A stretch of 64,000 bases of DNA from Williamsia herbipolensis (GCF_000964005.1 NZ_JXYP01000010.1:1-64000), one strand, 5' to 3'. Numbered from the stretch's first letter, positions 29,096 to 40,012 are shown. The notes: a model not told the origin generated them from the letters alone. Numbers and translations: made by a program.

Positions 29096-29810
29096 ATGCC
29101 GCGATCGCCTTGTCGATGGGTGTCCGCACCGGTTGGGCCCTCGACGCGTTCCGTGCGTCGGCTGCTTCTGATTGGGATCTGACCTAGATGCCGTAGGTGC
29201 CACCTGCCGAAGCGTGGGCGCCTATGAGGTATCTATGGTTCGGCAACTTGTGGGTGCCAGACTCTCCTCGCGGTCGAGGACCGTCAGTCCAAGGTTCGGT
29301 GCCGTCACCGGAAAGTTCCGCCAGCCATCTGCTGCATCCGATCGACATCGTCATCGAGACTTCCGGAACCGATCATTGCCATGCGAGGGTCGACATGAGC
29401 CGGAAACGCGCGCTGTCCTCCTCAGCTCTCGAGCGTTGTCCGCTGCAGCGTTCTCGTTCGGCGGCCGTTTCGGATTGCAGCTCCCATGCCTACTGCACCG
29501 TTCCATTTTCGACCCCATCCGTCTGTAGGTGGTGCGAGAGGCGGTAAACCGCGCCACGACATTGTTGGCGCGCTCATACCAGGGATCACCCTGTTCCGGG
29601 GGCTTCTCGCATGTGGATGACCTCTTAGGTGGACGCGAAGAATGCATAGCAGTCACGGGCGCGGACGCACACGCTGTCAATGGTGTTCAACACCTGGCCA
29701 TAACGACCAACCGCCCGCCGAGACCGAATATGGCCCCGAGAAGCGGACCGAGTTTGTCTCCTGCGGACTGGGGGACTGGCGACAGTTTGAGATGACTCCG
29801 GAAACGAGGA

Positions 29811-29842
29811 AGCCCTGACCGGGTTTCCCCTGGTCAGGGCCT
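29811..29842. terminator. Bidirectional terminator-like hairpin
   Basis: AGCCCTGACC pairs with GGTCAGGGC around a ten-base loop, and CTCTTCT follows on the plus strand. This is the clearest rho-independent-type hairpin in the window. Confidence 0.55.
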
Positions 29843-29883
29843 CTTCTGTGTCTCAACCAACACGTCGGGGTGGCGGGATGGGG

Positions 29884-29984
29884 CTGGAGTCGACCTCGAC
29901 CCCGAGGTGGTCAATGGTTATCAAGTAAACGGGGTCTGAACGTGAGGCTGGGGGTGCGAGGCGCTAGGCGGCGGTCAGTTTCTT
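29884..29984 (-). pseudogene. Fused arsI/cadI and IS110 transposase fragments
   Basis: Bases 29884-29918 match the arsI gene at 9578-9612 in 31 of 35 positions and encode the same IDHLGVEVDSS-like stretch. Bases 29933-29984 resemble the 3' end of the IS110 transposase at 14219-14280: GGTCTGAACGT is shared, and the last codons read KKLTAA then stop, against LSAA then stop in the intact copy. The two fragments are 14 bases apart and form a recombination scar. Confidence 0.65.
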
Positions 29985-30044
29985 ATGGCCTGGTCCGAGC
30001 CCGGTGGAGGTCGATGATGGCGGTTGTTCTCACCGGAGCGCTCG

Positions 30045-30683
30045 TCACGTGACTGAGAACATGATCGCCATGCCGGCGGCCATGAACGCCTGACAGAGTG
30101 TGCCGGCGTGGCGCAACAGTGAGCGTCCACCTGGATCCGATTGTCGTGCAACCAGGTAGCGGTACAGCCACCACAGCGCTGCGACGCCGAACCCGATGAC
30201 GATCGCGGTGTCCACGGTGGACACCCAGCCCGAGCTCGTCATGACGTGGCCGTCGTGAGACGACGCCATGTCCATGCCCGCCATCGACATGTGGCCGGAG
30301 TCGGACATCGCCATCGCCCGCATCGGCGTGGTGCCCGGGAGCAGGGTTCCGTCCATCACCGCGTACATCCAGGCCATCGCGCCCATCATCGCGGCGTGGT
30401 AGACGCCGAGGAGGGGTGTCCTCCGGCCGATCCTGGTCGCCACCACGACAGCCAGATACCAGACCGTCGCGACCGCGAAGAAGACCATCGGCGGGATGTT
30501 CGGTACCTCCATACCGAACGGCCATGCCATCACGATCATCGCGACCGACATGATCAGGTGCAGCAGGTGGCCGACCACCGACCGGGCCGAGTGTCGATGC
30601 CGCGTCAGCGAATAGCCGCATTCGGCGACGGCGGCCGCGAACAGGAGGGTCACCACCCAGCGCAGAGCGAGGTCGGTGATCAC
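30045..30683 (-). CDS. DUF5134 family membrane protein
   Basis: A 212-residue multi-pass protein of about six helices. A Met/His/Asp-rich loop lies near residue 140 (MRAMAMSDSGHMSMAGMDM), a type of segment that can bind extracytoplasmic copper. Function of DUF5134 is unknown. The GTG start overlaps the stop of the PepSY gene upstream (GTGA). Confidence 0.78.
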   Translation of the reverse strand: MITDLALRWVVTLLFAAAVAECGYSLTRHRHSARSVVGHLLHLIMSVAMIVMAWPFGMEVPNIPPMVFFAVATVWYLAVVVATRIGRRTPLLGVYHAAMMGAMAWMYAVMDGTLLPGTTPMRAMAMSDSGHMSMAGMDMASSHDGHVMTSSGWVSTVDTAIVIGFGVAALWWLYRYLVARQSDPGGRSLLRHAGTLCQAFMAAGMAIMFSVT

Positions 30684-32162
30684 GCGGTCTGCCTCGGTCC
30701 GGTGTGGCTGTTTCGTGGCCGCAACAGCCCCACCGCCGCATCGATGACGACGAAGGCGCCCAGCGACCACCCGAACAGCGGTACGTACCAGCCGATCGCC
30801 GCGATCACGACGATCAGCACCAACGCCTCGATCGGTTTCAGCTCCGACAACGCCCCGCGGCGCGGTGCCCGCGGCAACCGCCGATGACGGGTGGGCCTGC
30901 GCTGCCACCACATGATGTAGCCCCGGATGATCACGGTGATGAAGCCGATCATCAACAGCGCCAACACGATCTGGTTGACGATCCCGAACAGGATGCCCAT
31001 GTGCATGTCGATCGTCCAGTTGGTCATCTTCGCGATCAGTGGCCAGCTCGCGAAGTCGACGCGGTCGGTGATCTGACCCGATCCGGGGTCGACGGTGATC
31101 GCGTCGGAGCGGGTCGGTGCGCGACGTTTGTTCTCCTCGACGCGCCACCCCTCGCCGGCTGCGGTCGGCGGGTACAGCCACATCGGCCGCTGCAGGCCCG
31201 CGGTGTCCGCGGTCTCGAGCACCCGGTCGACGCCGCGTAACGCCTGCTCGGGGGTCAACGCGGCGGCGGCCGCGGGTTCCGCGCCGGAATCGTGGTGCGA
31301 GGCGCCGGTGTCGGAGGGCGTCTCGCCCGAGAGGACGGTGTTGACCGACGGGGTGGTCCAGCTCAGCGAGGTCCGCAGGTCGGAGATCGACTCACCCGCA
31401 TATCGCGACCAGGTCAACCCGGTGATCGACAGTCCCAGAAGCCCTGCGACGACGAGCAATCCGACCGAACCGTGCCAGGACAGGGTGCGCGTCCGCCCAC
31501 TCTTCTCGCGATCGGGGACCGCGAGTCGGCGCAGCTTCTTGGTCCGCGCTCGGTACCCGATCCACAACGCCAGCCCGCCGAGGGCCACGACCCACATCCA
31601 GCTCGCCGCGAGTTCGCTGTAGTTGCGACCGTATTCACCCAGATGCAGGTTGCGGTGGAACTCGTCGAACCAGGCTCGGATGGGAAGCCACTGGCCATAG
31701 GTGGTCAGAGCCCCCCGGACCTCGCCGTTGTAGGGGTCGACGAACACGGTGCGGCTGTAATCGGTCGGTACATCCGGTGCCGCCATCACGACCTGAGTCG
31801 TCTCGTCCGGCGCCGACGGAGGCCGGATGCTGGTGACCTCACCCTCGGGGTGCGCGGCCATCGCGCGCGCGATCTGTTCGCTCATCGGCAACGGGGCGTC
31901 GCCGACCTGATCGACCTTCAGCTCGTCTCGGAAGACGATCGGATCGAGCTGTGGTGTGAAGGTGTAGAGAAGTCCGGTGATCGCGGCGATGAGCAGGAAC
32001 GGCCCGGCGAGCATGCCGCCGTAGAAATGCAGACGCATCACCAGTGGCCGCAACCGCCCCCACGTGGTCGGCGTCGCTGCGGTGGGCCCGCCCGTCGGCT
32101 GTGTCGTCGGGGTCGAGGGGTCGGGGTCCCCGAGCGGTAGGGGATCGACGGTCTGGCTCACT
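30680..32162 (-). CDS. PepSY-associated transmembrane protein
   Basis: A 494-residue membrane protein with a first helix (FYGGMLAGPFLLIAAITGLL), extracytoplasmic PepSY-type region, then a helix bundle with conserved His (RNLHLG, WHGSVGLL, DMHMG) typical of PepSY_TM/FecR-associated reductase-like proteins. The GTG at 32162 is chosen so that the protein begins shortly before the first helix; the longer frame upstream overlaps the divergent zf-HC2 gene. Role may be in metal or electron handling at the membrane; not determined here. Confidence 0.82.
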
Positions 32163-32281
32163 GCGCGTCTCGCTTCATCGGTGCTGGAGGTGATCGCAGG
32201 AGTAGTCGGCCCGGTGGTGCATCCGGTTCCCGCGGGATGTGCGCGCTGGATCACAACAATCAAGTGCGCGATGATGGGGCC

Positions 32282-33004
32282 GTGGAGTGTGAGGTGGCGC
32301 GCGAGGCGCTGTCGGCGCGTGTCGACGGTGAGCGCGAGTCGGTGCCCGCAGCCCGCGTGGACGAGCACGTCGCCGGGTGTCGCGACTGCCAGGCCTGGGT
32401 TCGCTTCGTCGACCAGCAGGTCCATCACCTACCCACCGCCACGTCACCCGATGTCGATCAGACCCCGCAGATCCTGGCCCGGGTCGATTCCACTCCCACC
32501 AGCGCAGCGGTGCGGGCGGTGCGATGGATCAGGTTCACCGGTATCTACGCGGCGCTCGTCGTGATCGGACTGGTGATGGTCGGTGTGGGTGTCGCACAGA
32601 TGGCCGGACTGCATTTCGGGATGACGCATTCGGGTCCGATGTCGACGATGTCGGGCGATCACCTGATGAACGAATCCACGGCGTGGTCACTGGCCCTCGG
32701 GGTGTGTCTGGTCGCTGCCGCACGGTGGCGCGGGCTGATCGCGGGCCTGGCGGTGGTGCTCGGTGTGTTCGCCGTCGTCCTGTTCGCCTACGTCGTCCAC
32801 GACGCGGTCGCGTCGGACGTCACGATGAGCCGCGGGGTCTCGCACCTTCCGGTTGTCGCCGCCTTCGTGTGCGCTGCGGCCGCACACCGGATCGGCGCCC
32901 GGTCGACGCAACCGCCCGCCGGTGGGTCGTCGCTGGAGTCCGACGGTGACCACACCGCTGATGGTCATGGTCGGATGCGGGCCGTCGACGACCCCGCCGC
33001 CTGA
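32282..33004 (+). CDS. zf-HC2 membrane protein (candidate anti-sigma factor)
   Basis: A 240-residue protein with an N-terminal zinc-binding anti-sigma domain (VECEVAREAL...DEHVAGCRDC: Cys, His, Cys-x-x-Cys) followed by about four transmembrane helices and a His/Met-containing loop (HFGMTHSGPMSTM). The family sequesters ECF sigma factors. It is not adjacent to a sigma gene, but a SigC-like gene lies at 37558. GTG at 32282 follows a GGGG; a longer in-frame ATG at 32237 is possible. Divergent from the PepSY gene. Confidence 0.75.
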   Translation: MECEVAREALSARVDGERESVPAARVDEHVAGCRDCQAWVRFVDQQVHHLPTATSPDVDQTPQILARVDSTPTSAAVRAVRWIRFTGIYAALVVIGLVMVGVGVAQMAGLHFGMTHSGPMSTMSGDHLMNESTAWSLALGVCLVAAARWRGLIAGLAVVLGVFAVVLFAYVVHDAVASDVTMSRGVSHLPVVAAFVCAAAAHRIGARSTQPPAGGSSLESDGDHTADGHGRMRAVDDPAA

Positions 33005-33048
33005 GATCCTGCGGTGGATCATGGGTGTGGATCTCACGGGATTGTCGT

Positions 33049-33067
33049 CTACGACGCCACGTCGTAG
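33049..33067. promoter_or_regulatory. Palindrome upstream of the CopD/CtaG gene
   Basis: CTACGACG-CCA-CGTCGTAG has perfect 8-base arms and a 3-base spacer. It lies 33 bases before the GTG at 33101. It does not match the ACTAT-N5-ATAGT boxes. A different regulator, or SigC-linked control, would have to recognise it. Confidence 0.55.
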
Positions 33068-33100
33068 TCTCGGGGTTGCCCTGATTCCCGAGAGAGTGGC

Positions 33101-35110
33101 GTGTCGATGTCCTCAGCAGTTCCGGTGACCGCCAGACTGTCGGTGCGACGGATGCCGACACCCGTTCTCGGCTTCGCGGCGACGGTCCTCGCAGTCGCGA
33201 TGGTGGTATACACGCTGGTCAGCGGGCGCACCCCGTTCACCGAGACGGGTGACCAATTCCCCGGTCGCTTCACCGCCACGGTGACGCCGGTTCTGTTCTT
33301 CCTGGGCCTGCTCGCCGCCGCCGTGTGTGTCGGCGGACTCGCCTTCGTCGCGATTGCCGCACGCCCCGACCGTGGCGGGGCCATCGGTTTCGAGGTGTAC
33401 CGCGCCCACCGCATGGTGGAACGGGTCTCCATCGCGTGGCTGACTCTGTCGATCGTCATGGTCGTGCTGACCGCTGCAAACCGCTCCGGTATCGCCGTGT
33501 CCCGGGTCTTCGGCGGCGCAGCCCTGCCGAGTCTCGTCGATGCGACCGAGCAGGCCAAGGCGTGGATCGTCAGCGCCTTATGCGCCGTGGTGATCGCAGC
33601 TGTCGCCCGGTGGTCGTTGCGCTGGACCGTCCACGTGCTGCTGCTCGTTCCCGGGCTACTCGGTGTGATCGCACTCGGTGTCGCGGGCAGCGCAGGGCAG
33701 GGACCCGACCACGACTACACGACCGGAACCGCGATCGTTGTGTTCGGGGCAGCCGGGTTGGTGACCGGCCTGGCCATCGCGGCCGCGATCACCGTCGTCG
33801 GTGACACCCCTGATGCCGACATGCAGCAGACCGGCGGCCGCATCCTCTATCCCACGGTGGCGCTGCTCGGGGCGACGGTCGCCTACCTGGTGGTACAGAC
33901 CGCGATCGGTGTTCCTGTGTGGTTCCTTGTCACCAGCGCGTTCGGTCGCTTCGCGATCGTGGCCGTAGTAGCGGCGGGCATCGCGATGGTCGTCGGCGTC
34001 CGGGCGTTGCGCGCGTCACGCGCCGGGACGCTGACACGGTCGGGATTTGTCTCCGCAACAACGACGATTGCCGTCGCCATGATGGTGTTCCTGGCCATGT
34101 GCGCCGGCATGGAGACCCGAACCGCACCCGGTCTGCTCGTCCACGACTTCACCGCGCTCGATGTCTTCCTCGGATACGACCTCCCGGATCCGCCGACGCT
34201 ACAGACGATCGCGACCATGTGGCGACTGGACCTGGTCATCGGACTCGGCGCGGTGGTCGCCGCCGCGGTCTACGCGCTCGGTGTGCGAAACCTCCGGAGT
34301 CGCAACATAGTCTGGTCGAAGTGGCGGACCATCTCGTGGATGCTCGGCTGCCTGTCGCTGCTGGTGGTCACCAGCTCGGGGCTGCGTACCTACGGCATGG
34401 CCCTGTTCAGCATCCACATGATCGAGCACATGGTGCTCAACATGTTCATCCCGGTGCTGCTTGTCCTCGGTGCGCCGGTGACGCTCGTGTTACGTGCTCT
34501 GCCCGCAGCGAAGCGCGGTGCCCTGCCGGGTCCGCGGGAGTGGATCGTGTGGATGGTCCACTCGCGGGTGACGGCATTCTTCAGCCATCCCGTCACCGCG
34601 CTGATCGTCTTCGTCGCCTCGCTCTACATCGTCTACTTCACGCCGCTTTTCGGGACCCTTGCGCGCTATCACTGGGGCCATGAGTTGATGAGCATCCACT
34701 TCCTGGTCACCGGGTACCTCTTCTACTGGGCCATCATCGGCATCGACCCCGGTCCGCGCCGACTGCCGTTTCTGGCACGACTCGGTCTGTTGTTCGCGGT
34801 GATGCCCTTCCACGCGTTCTTCGGCATCGCCACGATGACCATGAATTCGGTGATCGGCTACGACTTCTACGGCTTCCTCAAGCTCCCGTGGATGACCGAC
34901 CTGCAGCACGACCAGTTCATCGGCGGTGCGATCGCCTGGGGCGCAAGTGAAGTGCCGGTCGTCATCGTCGTCATCGCACTGGTGAGTCAGTGGGCGGCCT
35001 CGGATCGTCGGGCCGGCGCTCGAGCCGACCGTCAGGCCGACGCCTATCCCGACGACGAGCTGGCGTCCTACAACGCGATGCTGGACGAGTTGTCACGCAC
35101 GCGACGCTGA
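33101..35110 (+). CDS. CopD/CtaG fusion membrane protein (Rv0102-like)
   Basis: A 669-residue protein with about 16 hydrophobic segments: a CopD-type copper domain in the N-terminal half and a cytochrome oxidase assembly (CtaG) domain in the C-terminal half ([28 protein letters not shown]). It resembles mycobacterial Rv0102, which also lies beside ctpB. It is likely to move copper across the membrane for oxidase assembly. GTG start at 33101; an ATG two codons later is possible. Its 3' end overlaps the convergent ATPase gene by 18 bases. Confidence 0.87.
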   Translation: MSMSSAVPVTARLSVRRMPTPVLGFAATVLAVAMVVYTLVSGRTPFTETGDQFPGRFTATVTPVLFFLGLLAAAVCVGGLAFVAIAARPDRGGAIGFEVYRAHRMVERVSIAWLTLSIVMVVLTAANRSGIAVSRVFGGAALPSLVDATEQAKAWIVSALCAVVIAAVARWSLRWTVHVLLLVPGLLGVIALGVAGSAGQGPDHDYTTGTAIVVFGAAGLVTGLAIAAAITVVGDTPDADMQQTGGRILYPTVALLGATVAYLVVQTAIGVPVWFLVTSAFGRFAIVAVVAAGIAMVVGVRALRASRAGTLTRSGFVSATTTIAVAMMVFLAMCAGMETRTAPGLLVHDFTALDVFLGYDLPDPPTLQTIATMWRLDLVIGLGAVVAAAVYALGVRNLRSRNIVWSKWRTISWMLGCLSLLVVTSSGLRTYGMALFSIHMIEHMVLNMFIPVLLVLGAPVTLVLRALPAAKRGALPGPREWIVWMVHSRVTAFFSHPVTALIVFVASLYIVYFTPLFGTLARYHWGHELMSIHFLVTGYLFYWAIIGIDPGPRRLPFLARLGLLFAVMPFHAFFGIATMTMNSVIGYDFYGFLKLPWMTDLQHDQFIGGAIAWGASEVPVVIVVIALVSQWAASDRRAGARADRQADAYPDDELASYNAMLDELSRTRR

Positions 35111-37435
35111 CGACATCTCGTCGGCGGGATCATCGACTGATTCGTCGATGCTGTTGTCTGCATAGAGGTCTCGGCGGCGGGTGTCCGGGCGCTTCGCGAA
35201 CTGCCGGATGCGAAGGCTGTTGGACACCACGAAGAACGACGAGAACGCCATGGCCGCACCGGCGATGAGCGGGTTGAGTAGTCCGGCCGCGGCGATCGGG
35301 ATCGCGGCGATGTTGTAGCCGAACGCCCACGCCATGTTGGTGCGGATGGTCCGTCGGGTGGCGCGCGCGAGTCCCAGGGCCTCGGGCACCGTCATCAACG
35401 CGTGCCGCACCAGGATGATGTCGGCGGCGCCGATCGCGACGTCGGTGCCGCGGCCGATCGCCAGCCCCAGATCGGCGGTGGCCAATGCGGGTCCGTCGTT
35501 GATCCCGTCACCCACCATCGCGACGGTCGCTCCCTGGGCGCGCAGTTCCTCGATGAGATCGACCTTGCCCTCGGGCAGGACCTCGGCCACCACCTCGGTG
35601 ATCCCGACCCGCTCGGCGACAGCCGCGGCGGCCGAGGTGTTGTCGCCGGTGACGAGCAAGGTGCGCATACCCCGGCGGTGTAGTTCAGCGATGGCCTCTG
35701 CGGCATCGTCTTTCACCGTGTCGGCGACACTGATCGCCGCGCAGACGTCGGAACCGATCCGCACGTAGACGACGGTGTGTCCGGCTTCCTCGCCGCGCCG
35801 CCTCGCCCGCGCGAGGTCGGCATGCACGGGGTGTCCGGCCGAGATCCAGCGTGGTGCTCCGACGGCGACCGACCGAGACTCGACGGTGCCGCGCACCCCA
35901 CTACCGGTCTCCGCCGCGAAGTCCTCCACGGTTTCGTCCGACTCGGTGTCGGTGGACACCGAACCGGCGATGGCCTGTCCGACAGCGTGTTCGGAGGCCC
36001 GCTCGACGGCGGCGACGGCCTGCATGACCTCATCACGCTCCCACCCGTCGAGCAGGGTCACCTCGACCACCGACAGTTCACCGTTGGTGACGGTCCCGGT
36101 CTTGTCGAACACCACGGTGTCGACCAGGCGCGAGGCGTCCAACGCCTGATGGCCCTTGAGGAAGATGCCCAACTGTGCGCCGCGCCCGGACGCGACCATC
36201 AGAGCTGTCGGTGTCGCCAGCCCCAGCGCGCACGGGCACGCGATGATCAACACCGCGAGCGCGGCGGAGATCCCGGACTCCAGACCTGCCCCGGAGAGCA
36301 CCCACCCGGCCAGGGTCAGGGCCGCGAGAACGACGACGCACGGCACGAACACCGCGGACAAACGGTCGGCGAGCCGCTGCGCGGTGGCCTTACCGCTCTG
36401 AGCTTCCTCGACGAGGCGGATCATCGCGGCGAACTTGGTGTCCGGGCCGACGGCCGCGGCCTCGACGACGAGACGTCCGTTGAGCGCCACCGTTCCGCCG
36501 ACGACGATCGATCCGGATTCCACGTCGACGGGCCGTGATTCTCCGGTCATCGCGCTCATGTCGACACCGGCAGTTCCCGAGACCACCAGACCATCGGTGG
36601 CGATGGTCTCGCCCGGGCGGACGACGAACTTCTGCTGCTCGTTGAGCTCGCCCACCGGGATGCGCATCTCGCTCCCGTCGGCGAGCAGGATCGACACGTC
36701 TTTGGCGCTCAACGCGGCGAGTGCCCGTAGAGCACCGCCGGCGTTGGATTTCGCCCGTGCCTCGAAATAGCGGCCGGCGAGGACGAAGACTGTCACCCCG
36801 GCGGCGACCTCGAGATAGATCGAGTCGCTGTGGACGATCGACTGCCACACGCCTCGTGACGCGTCGTCGCCGTCGCTGTCGAACATCGTGTACAGCGACC
36901 ACCCGGCCGCGGCGAGGATGCCGAGTGAGATGAGTGTCTCCATGCTCGACGTGCCGTGGCGCAGGTTGCGTGCGGCGACGCGGTAGAAGGGCCAGGCGGA
37001 CCAGGTCAGGATCGGCAGGGCCAGGGCCAGGAGAATCCACTGCCAGCCGGTGATGCGGGTGTCGGGGACCACCGAGAACATGATCGACAGGTCGGCCAGG
37101 GGCACGAACAACACCACGGCGACGACGAGCCGACGGAAGATCGACCGGGCGTGATCGCGATCCGGATCGGAGTCGGAGGTGACCGTCTCGGCCCGCGGGG
37201 CGGCGGCATATCCGGCGCGGTCGACGACCGCGCACAGTTCGTCGACGCTGACCGACTCGTCGGCGTCGACGGTGGCGATACGGGTGGCGTAGTTGACCGA
37301 CGCCCGCACCCCGTCGACCTTTCCCAGCTTGCGTTGCACGCGCGTCGCGCAGGCACCGCACGTCATCCCCGCGACCTCGAGTTCGAGGCGGCGAGTGTGG
37401 GTGGGGCTCACGTCGATGTCTGGTGCGGTGGTCAT
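35093..37435 (-). CDS. ctpB: CtpB-like copper-transporting P-type ATPase
   Basis: P1B-1 ATPase of 780 residues with one HMA domain ([10 protein letters not shown] near residue 24), CPC in the transport helix (about residue 398), DKTGTVT (about 440), SEHAVGQAI (the HP motif is HA here) and [10 protein letters not shown]. In mycobacteria ctpB and Rv0102 are neighbours, which is the arrangement here. Such ATPases often deliver copper to extracytoplasmic enzymes such as oxidases, in contrast to bulk exporters such as copA at 5066. Whether this one exports or assembles is inference. Confidence 0.9.
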   Translation of the reverse strand: MTTAPDIDVSPTHTRRLELEVAGMTCGACATRVQRKLGKVDGVRASVNYATRIATVDADESVSVDELCAVVDRAGYAAAPRAETVTSDSDPDRDHARSIFRRLVVAVVLFVPLADLSIMFSVVPDTRITGWQWILLALALPILTWSAWPFYRVAARNLRHGTSSMETLISLGILAAAGWSLYTMFDSDGDDASRGVWQSIVHSDSIYLEVAAGVTVFVLAGRYFEARAKSNAGGALRALAALSAKDVSILLADGSEMRIPVGELNEQQKFVVRPGETIATDGLVVSGTAGVDMSAMTGESRPVDVESGSIVVGGTVALNGRLVVEAAAVGPDTKFAAMIRLVEEAQSGKATAQRLADRLSAVFVPCVVVLAALTLAGWVLSGAGLESGISAALAVLIIACPCALGLATPTALMVASGRGAQLGIFLKGHQALDASRLVDTVVFDKTGTVTNGELSVVEVTLLDGWERDEVMQAVAAVERASEHAVGQAIAGSVSTDTESDETVEDFAAETGSGVRGTVESRSVAVGAPRWISAGHPVHADLARARRRGEEAGHTVVYVRIGSDVCAAISVADTVKDDAAEAIAELHRRGMRTLLVTGDNTSAAAAVAERVGITEVVAEVLPEGKVDLIEELRAQGATVAMVGDGINDGPALATADLGLAIGRGTDVAIGAADIILVRHALMTVPEALGLARATRRTIRTNMAWAFGYNIAAIPIAAAGLLNPLIAGAAMAFSSFFVVSNSLRIRQFAKRPDTRRRDLYADNSIDESVDDPADEMSSASRA

Positions 37436-37557
37436 GATCTGCGCTTTCCTGGCTGAGATGTCGATCTGTGCGCCGTCGCGGTTGCCGGCCGGTTCACACG
37501 AGTAGTCGTCTCGCGGCGACTTCGAGTTCCCGTCGTCGGCCCTATACGGTTGGCGAC

Positions 37558-38115
37558 GTGAGGGCCGACGATTCCGACGATGACCGCATCGCGGGCCTCG
37601 CTTTCGCGGCTGCGCGTGGTGACCGTCAGGCTCTGGAATCCTTCGTCAAGGCTACCCAGAAAGACGTGTGGCGGTTCGTGAGCTACCTCAGTGACGCCGG
37701 TCGCGCCGACGACCTCACCCAGGAGACGTTCATCCGGGCCATCGGCGCGTTGCCACGCTTCTCCGGGAGGTCGACCGCACGCACGTGGCTCCTGTCGATC
37801 GCCCGACGGGTCGTTGTCGACCAGATCCGGCACGAACGCGCACGGCCGCCGTCGGCGTTCCGATCCGCCGCCGACAGCGTCACCGAGATCCCGGTCGGCG
37901 AGCGATACGAGGACCGCGTCGAATGGGACATGCTCATCAACGACCTCGAGGAGTCACGGCGCGAGGCGTTCCTGCTCACACAATTCCTGGGTCTGTCGTA
38001 CGCCGACGCCGCGGAGGTCTGCAAATGCCCGGTCGGAACCATCCGTTCACGCGTCGCCAGAGCCCGTGACGACCTGATGCAGGCCTACCGTGCCGATCAG
38101 GACCGCACCGGCTGA
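37558..38115 (+). CDS. sigC: ECF sigma factor, SigC-like
   Basis: A 185-residue ECF sigma factor with regions 2 and 4: [18 protein letters not shown] and [20 protein letters not shown]-like sequence in region 2, and [28 protein letters not shown] in region 4, quoted here only to identify the domains and closely resembling mycobacterial SigC. SigC in Mycobacterium tuberculosis is linked to copper acquisition. The GTG at 37558 matches the usual length; earlier codons read like non-coding. It is divergent from the ctpB-like gene, so it may control it. Confidence 0.87.
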   Translation: MRADDSDDDRIAGLAFAAARGDRQALESFVKATQKDVWRFVSYLSDAGRADDLTQETFIRAIGALPRFSGRSTARTWLLSIARRVVVDQIRHERARPPSAFRSAADSVTEIPVGERYEDRVEWDMLINDLEESRREAFLLTQFLGLSYADAAEVCKCPVGTIRSRVARARDDLMQAYRADQDRTG

Positions 38116-38249
38116 TCGACACCTGGCCCGCCAACTGCTTGTTTTGTCGCTACACAGTGGCAGGCTGGTACAGAGCGGCACGATCAACGTGGTCAGTACG
38201 GCGCCTGTCAGGGATGCAGCGTGACCGTAGAACGGCCGACGCCACGCGG

Positions 38250-38873
38250 TCACAACAGAGTCGACCAGTAATACCAGAAGTGCTCTGCGATCACGACGAT
38301 CACGACGATGTAGTACCCGACCAGCGCAGGCCACAGCCAACCCGCCACCTTCTGGAGCGCGGGGGCATTCATGCGGTTCGCCGTGGTCTGCGCCGTGAGT
38401 ACCCACAGAATCGGCGTGATGGTCCAGACCACCATGCAGTAGGGGCAGAGTGAATTGATGCTGTATATGCTCTGGGTGATCAGGTAGAACACAAATGCCA
38501 TACCGGCGCTGAGGCCGACCGTCAGTCCCGCCCAATACCAGCTTGGCAGAAGAACTCTCGCGATTGCGAGCACCCCGGTCACCACCACAACCGAGAAGGC
38601 CGCGATGCCGATGATCGGGTTGGGGAACCCGAAGAACTCTGCTTGTTCGGTGACCATCACCGAGCCGCACGACAACACCGGGTTGATGCTGCAGCTCGGT
38701 CGGTAACCGGGGTCGATGAGGATCTTGAATCTGTCGATGGTCAGAGTCGCTGCGGCGAGCAGACCTACGATGCCCGCGACGAAGATGAACCCGGAGGTGA
38801 CCCGGCCCGGGATCGCCGCTGGTGGCCCCGCGTCGTCCATCATCTGTGTCGAGCTCGATGCCGTGACTGTCAC
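38250..38873 (-). CDS. Vitamin K epoxide reductase family protein (VKOR)
   Basis: A 207-residue four- or five-helix membrane protein that reoxidises a DsbA-type partner and passes electrons to quinone. The CxxC active site (SLCPYCM) and the loop Cys pair (SCSINPVLSCGSVM) are visible. The GTG start overlaps the stop of the DsbA gene. The pair matches the mycobacterial Rv2968c/Rv2969c arrangement. Confidence 0.9.
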   Translation of the reverse strand: MTVTASSSTQMMDDAGPPAAIPGRVTSGFIFVAGIVGLLAAATLTIDRFKILIDPGYRPSCSINPVLSCGSVMVTEQAEFFGFPNPIIGIAAFSVVVVTGVLAIARVLLPSWYWAGLTVGLSAGMAFVFYLITQSIYSINSLCPYCMVVWTITPILWVLTAQTTANRMNAPALQKVAGWLWPALVGYYIVVIVVIAEHFWYYWSTLL

Positions 38874-39610
38874 TGCGCCACTGCGGCGTTGACCTCAGCG
38901 ATCAACGCGGCCGGGGTGGACACCTGCACCACTTTGCCGTCGATCTCCACCTGGGGTGTCCCCTGCAGGTTGTCTTTGGACTTCTCGCTCGTCTCCGCTC
39001 CGACCCATCCAGTGTACTGGCCGTCTTCGATGCACGAGCCGACCGAGGACGGCGCGCCGGCCGTGGTCGCCAGATCGGTGAGGGTCGCGTCGGTGAGACC
39101 GGCGCCGCCCTCGGCGGGCTGCCGACCGTAGAGCGCGTCGTGGAACGCGAGCCACTTCGTGAAATCGCCGTTCGTCGCGGTGGATTCGGCGACGCACGCC
39201 GACGCATTCGCGGAACGGGTGGAGTACTGCGTGGACGACTGCTGATCGAGAATCGCGATCGGCTTGTACTCCACGGCCACATCGGGATTGGCGCGAATCT
39301 GCTTCAACGTATCCCCGAACTGCGACTCGAAGGCCTTGCACGCGGGGCACTGGAAGTCCTCGAACAACGTCAGTGTGGCCTTCGGCGCAGCGGGTTGGTT
39401 GACCCGGAAGGCGCCGGTGTCGGTGGCGACCGCCGGCGCTGCGGTGCCACCGGATGACGCCGAGTCGTCCTTCGACACGATCAGTCCGATACCGATCGCG
39501 GCCGCAATGACCACGACGACGGCGGTGGCCGCGACTCTGATGATGATGCTGCGTCGACGCTCTGCGTCGCGCGGATTGATCACCTTCGGTTTGCCCTTGC
39601 CGGCGAACAT
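38870..39610 (-). CDS. DsbA-like membrane-anchored thiol oxidase
   Basis: A 246-residue protein with one N-terminal transmembrane helix and an extracytoplasmic thioredoxin fold. The active site is DFQCPACKAFE, and a second Cys pair (SACVAES, SVGSCIEDG) lies further on. It introduces disulfides into exported proteins and is recharged by the VKOR encoded next. A second DsbA-like gene lies at 54221. Confidence 0.9.
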   Translation of the reverse strand: MFAGKGKPKVINPRDAERRRSIIIRVAATAVVVVIAAAIGIGLIVSKDDSASSGGTAAPAVATDTGAFRVNQPAAPKATLTLFEDFQCPACKAFESQFGDTLKQIRANPDVAVEYKPIAILDQQSSTQYSTRSANASACVAESTATNGDFTKWLAFHDALYGRQPAEGGAGLTDATLTDLATTAGAPSSVGSCIEDGQYTGWVGAETSEKSKDNLQGTPQVEIDGKVVQVSTPAALIAEVNAAVAQ

Positions 39611-39715
39611 TATGCGGTGCTCCTGTCGTCATACGTCCGATCCCATCGCAGCGCCCGAGTCACCGCGTTCACTACCAGTAGTCGGACGGACGGGCCCGAC
39701 GGTTCCGGGTCTGTC

Positions 39716-40012
39716 TCAGGAACCCGACAGCTTCCTATCGTCGTATGACTCACGCGCCTGGTGGACCTCGTCGAGGTGCGCCTCGGCCCACGTCCGCAGG
39801 GGGTAGACGAAAACCTTGCCGCTGATGCCGTCAACCTCGGTCTGCAGCTCACCGAACCGCAGCCGACGGTCACCGAGTGCGATCACGTTCATCGCGGTCC
39901 ACTTGTTGGCGATCCGGGCGAGCGATGTCCGCGACGGGCATCGCTCATCATGACGTTCCAGGCGGGCGCGGTCATTGGTTCTCCTGAACGCAGGGGTGCG
40001 TCGAGGTGTCAA
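39716..40012 (-). pseudogene. HxlR-family regulator with internal deletion
   Basis: Reads like an HxlR regulator: RCPSRTSLARIANKWTAMN (conserved Cys and KW) and RFGELQTEVDGISGK up to the recognition helix, then jumps to FVYPLRTWAEAHLDEVHQA, which is the C-terminal helix. The helix-turn-helix end and wing, roughly 45 residues, are missing although the frame stays open. The 98-residue product should not bind DNA normally, so I treat it as a decayed gene. Confidence 0.7.

Larger units (their letters stand above)
28959..30044. other. 1.1 kb stretch without a supported full gene
   Basis: It holds a 51-codon frame (29032-29187, ATG, no recognisable family), a perfect 24-base palindrome at 29072, a terminator-like hairpin at 29811 and, at 29884-29984, fused fragments of arsI/cadI and an IS110 transposase. 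Other frames of up to about 118 codons here show no homology I recognise. It reads like an area of old rearrangement. Confidence 0.5.

Noticed and set aside
29197-29680. Frames of about 110 codons on both strands
   Set aside because: They overlap each other antisense, have no good ribosome binding site and no recognisable family, and lie in a rearranged stretch.
33049-33067. Counting this palindrome as an eleventh BlaI box
   Set aside because: Its CTACGACG-CCA-CGTCGTAG arms do not fit ACTAT-N5-ATAGT in arm sequence or spacing.
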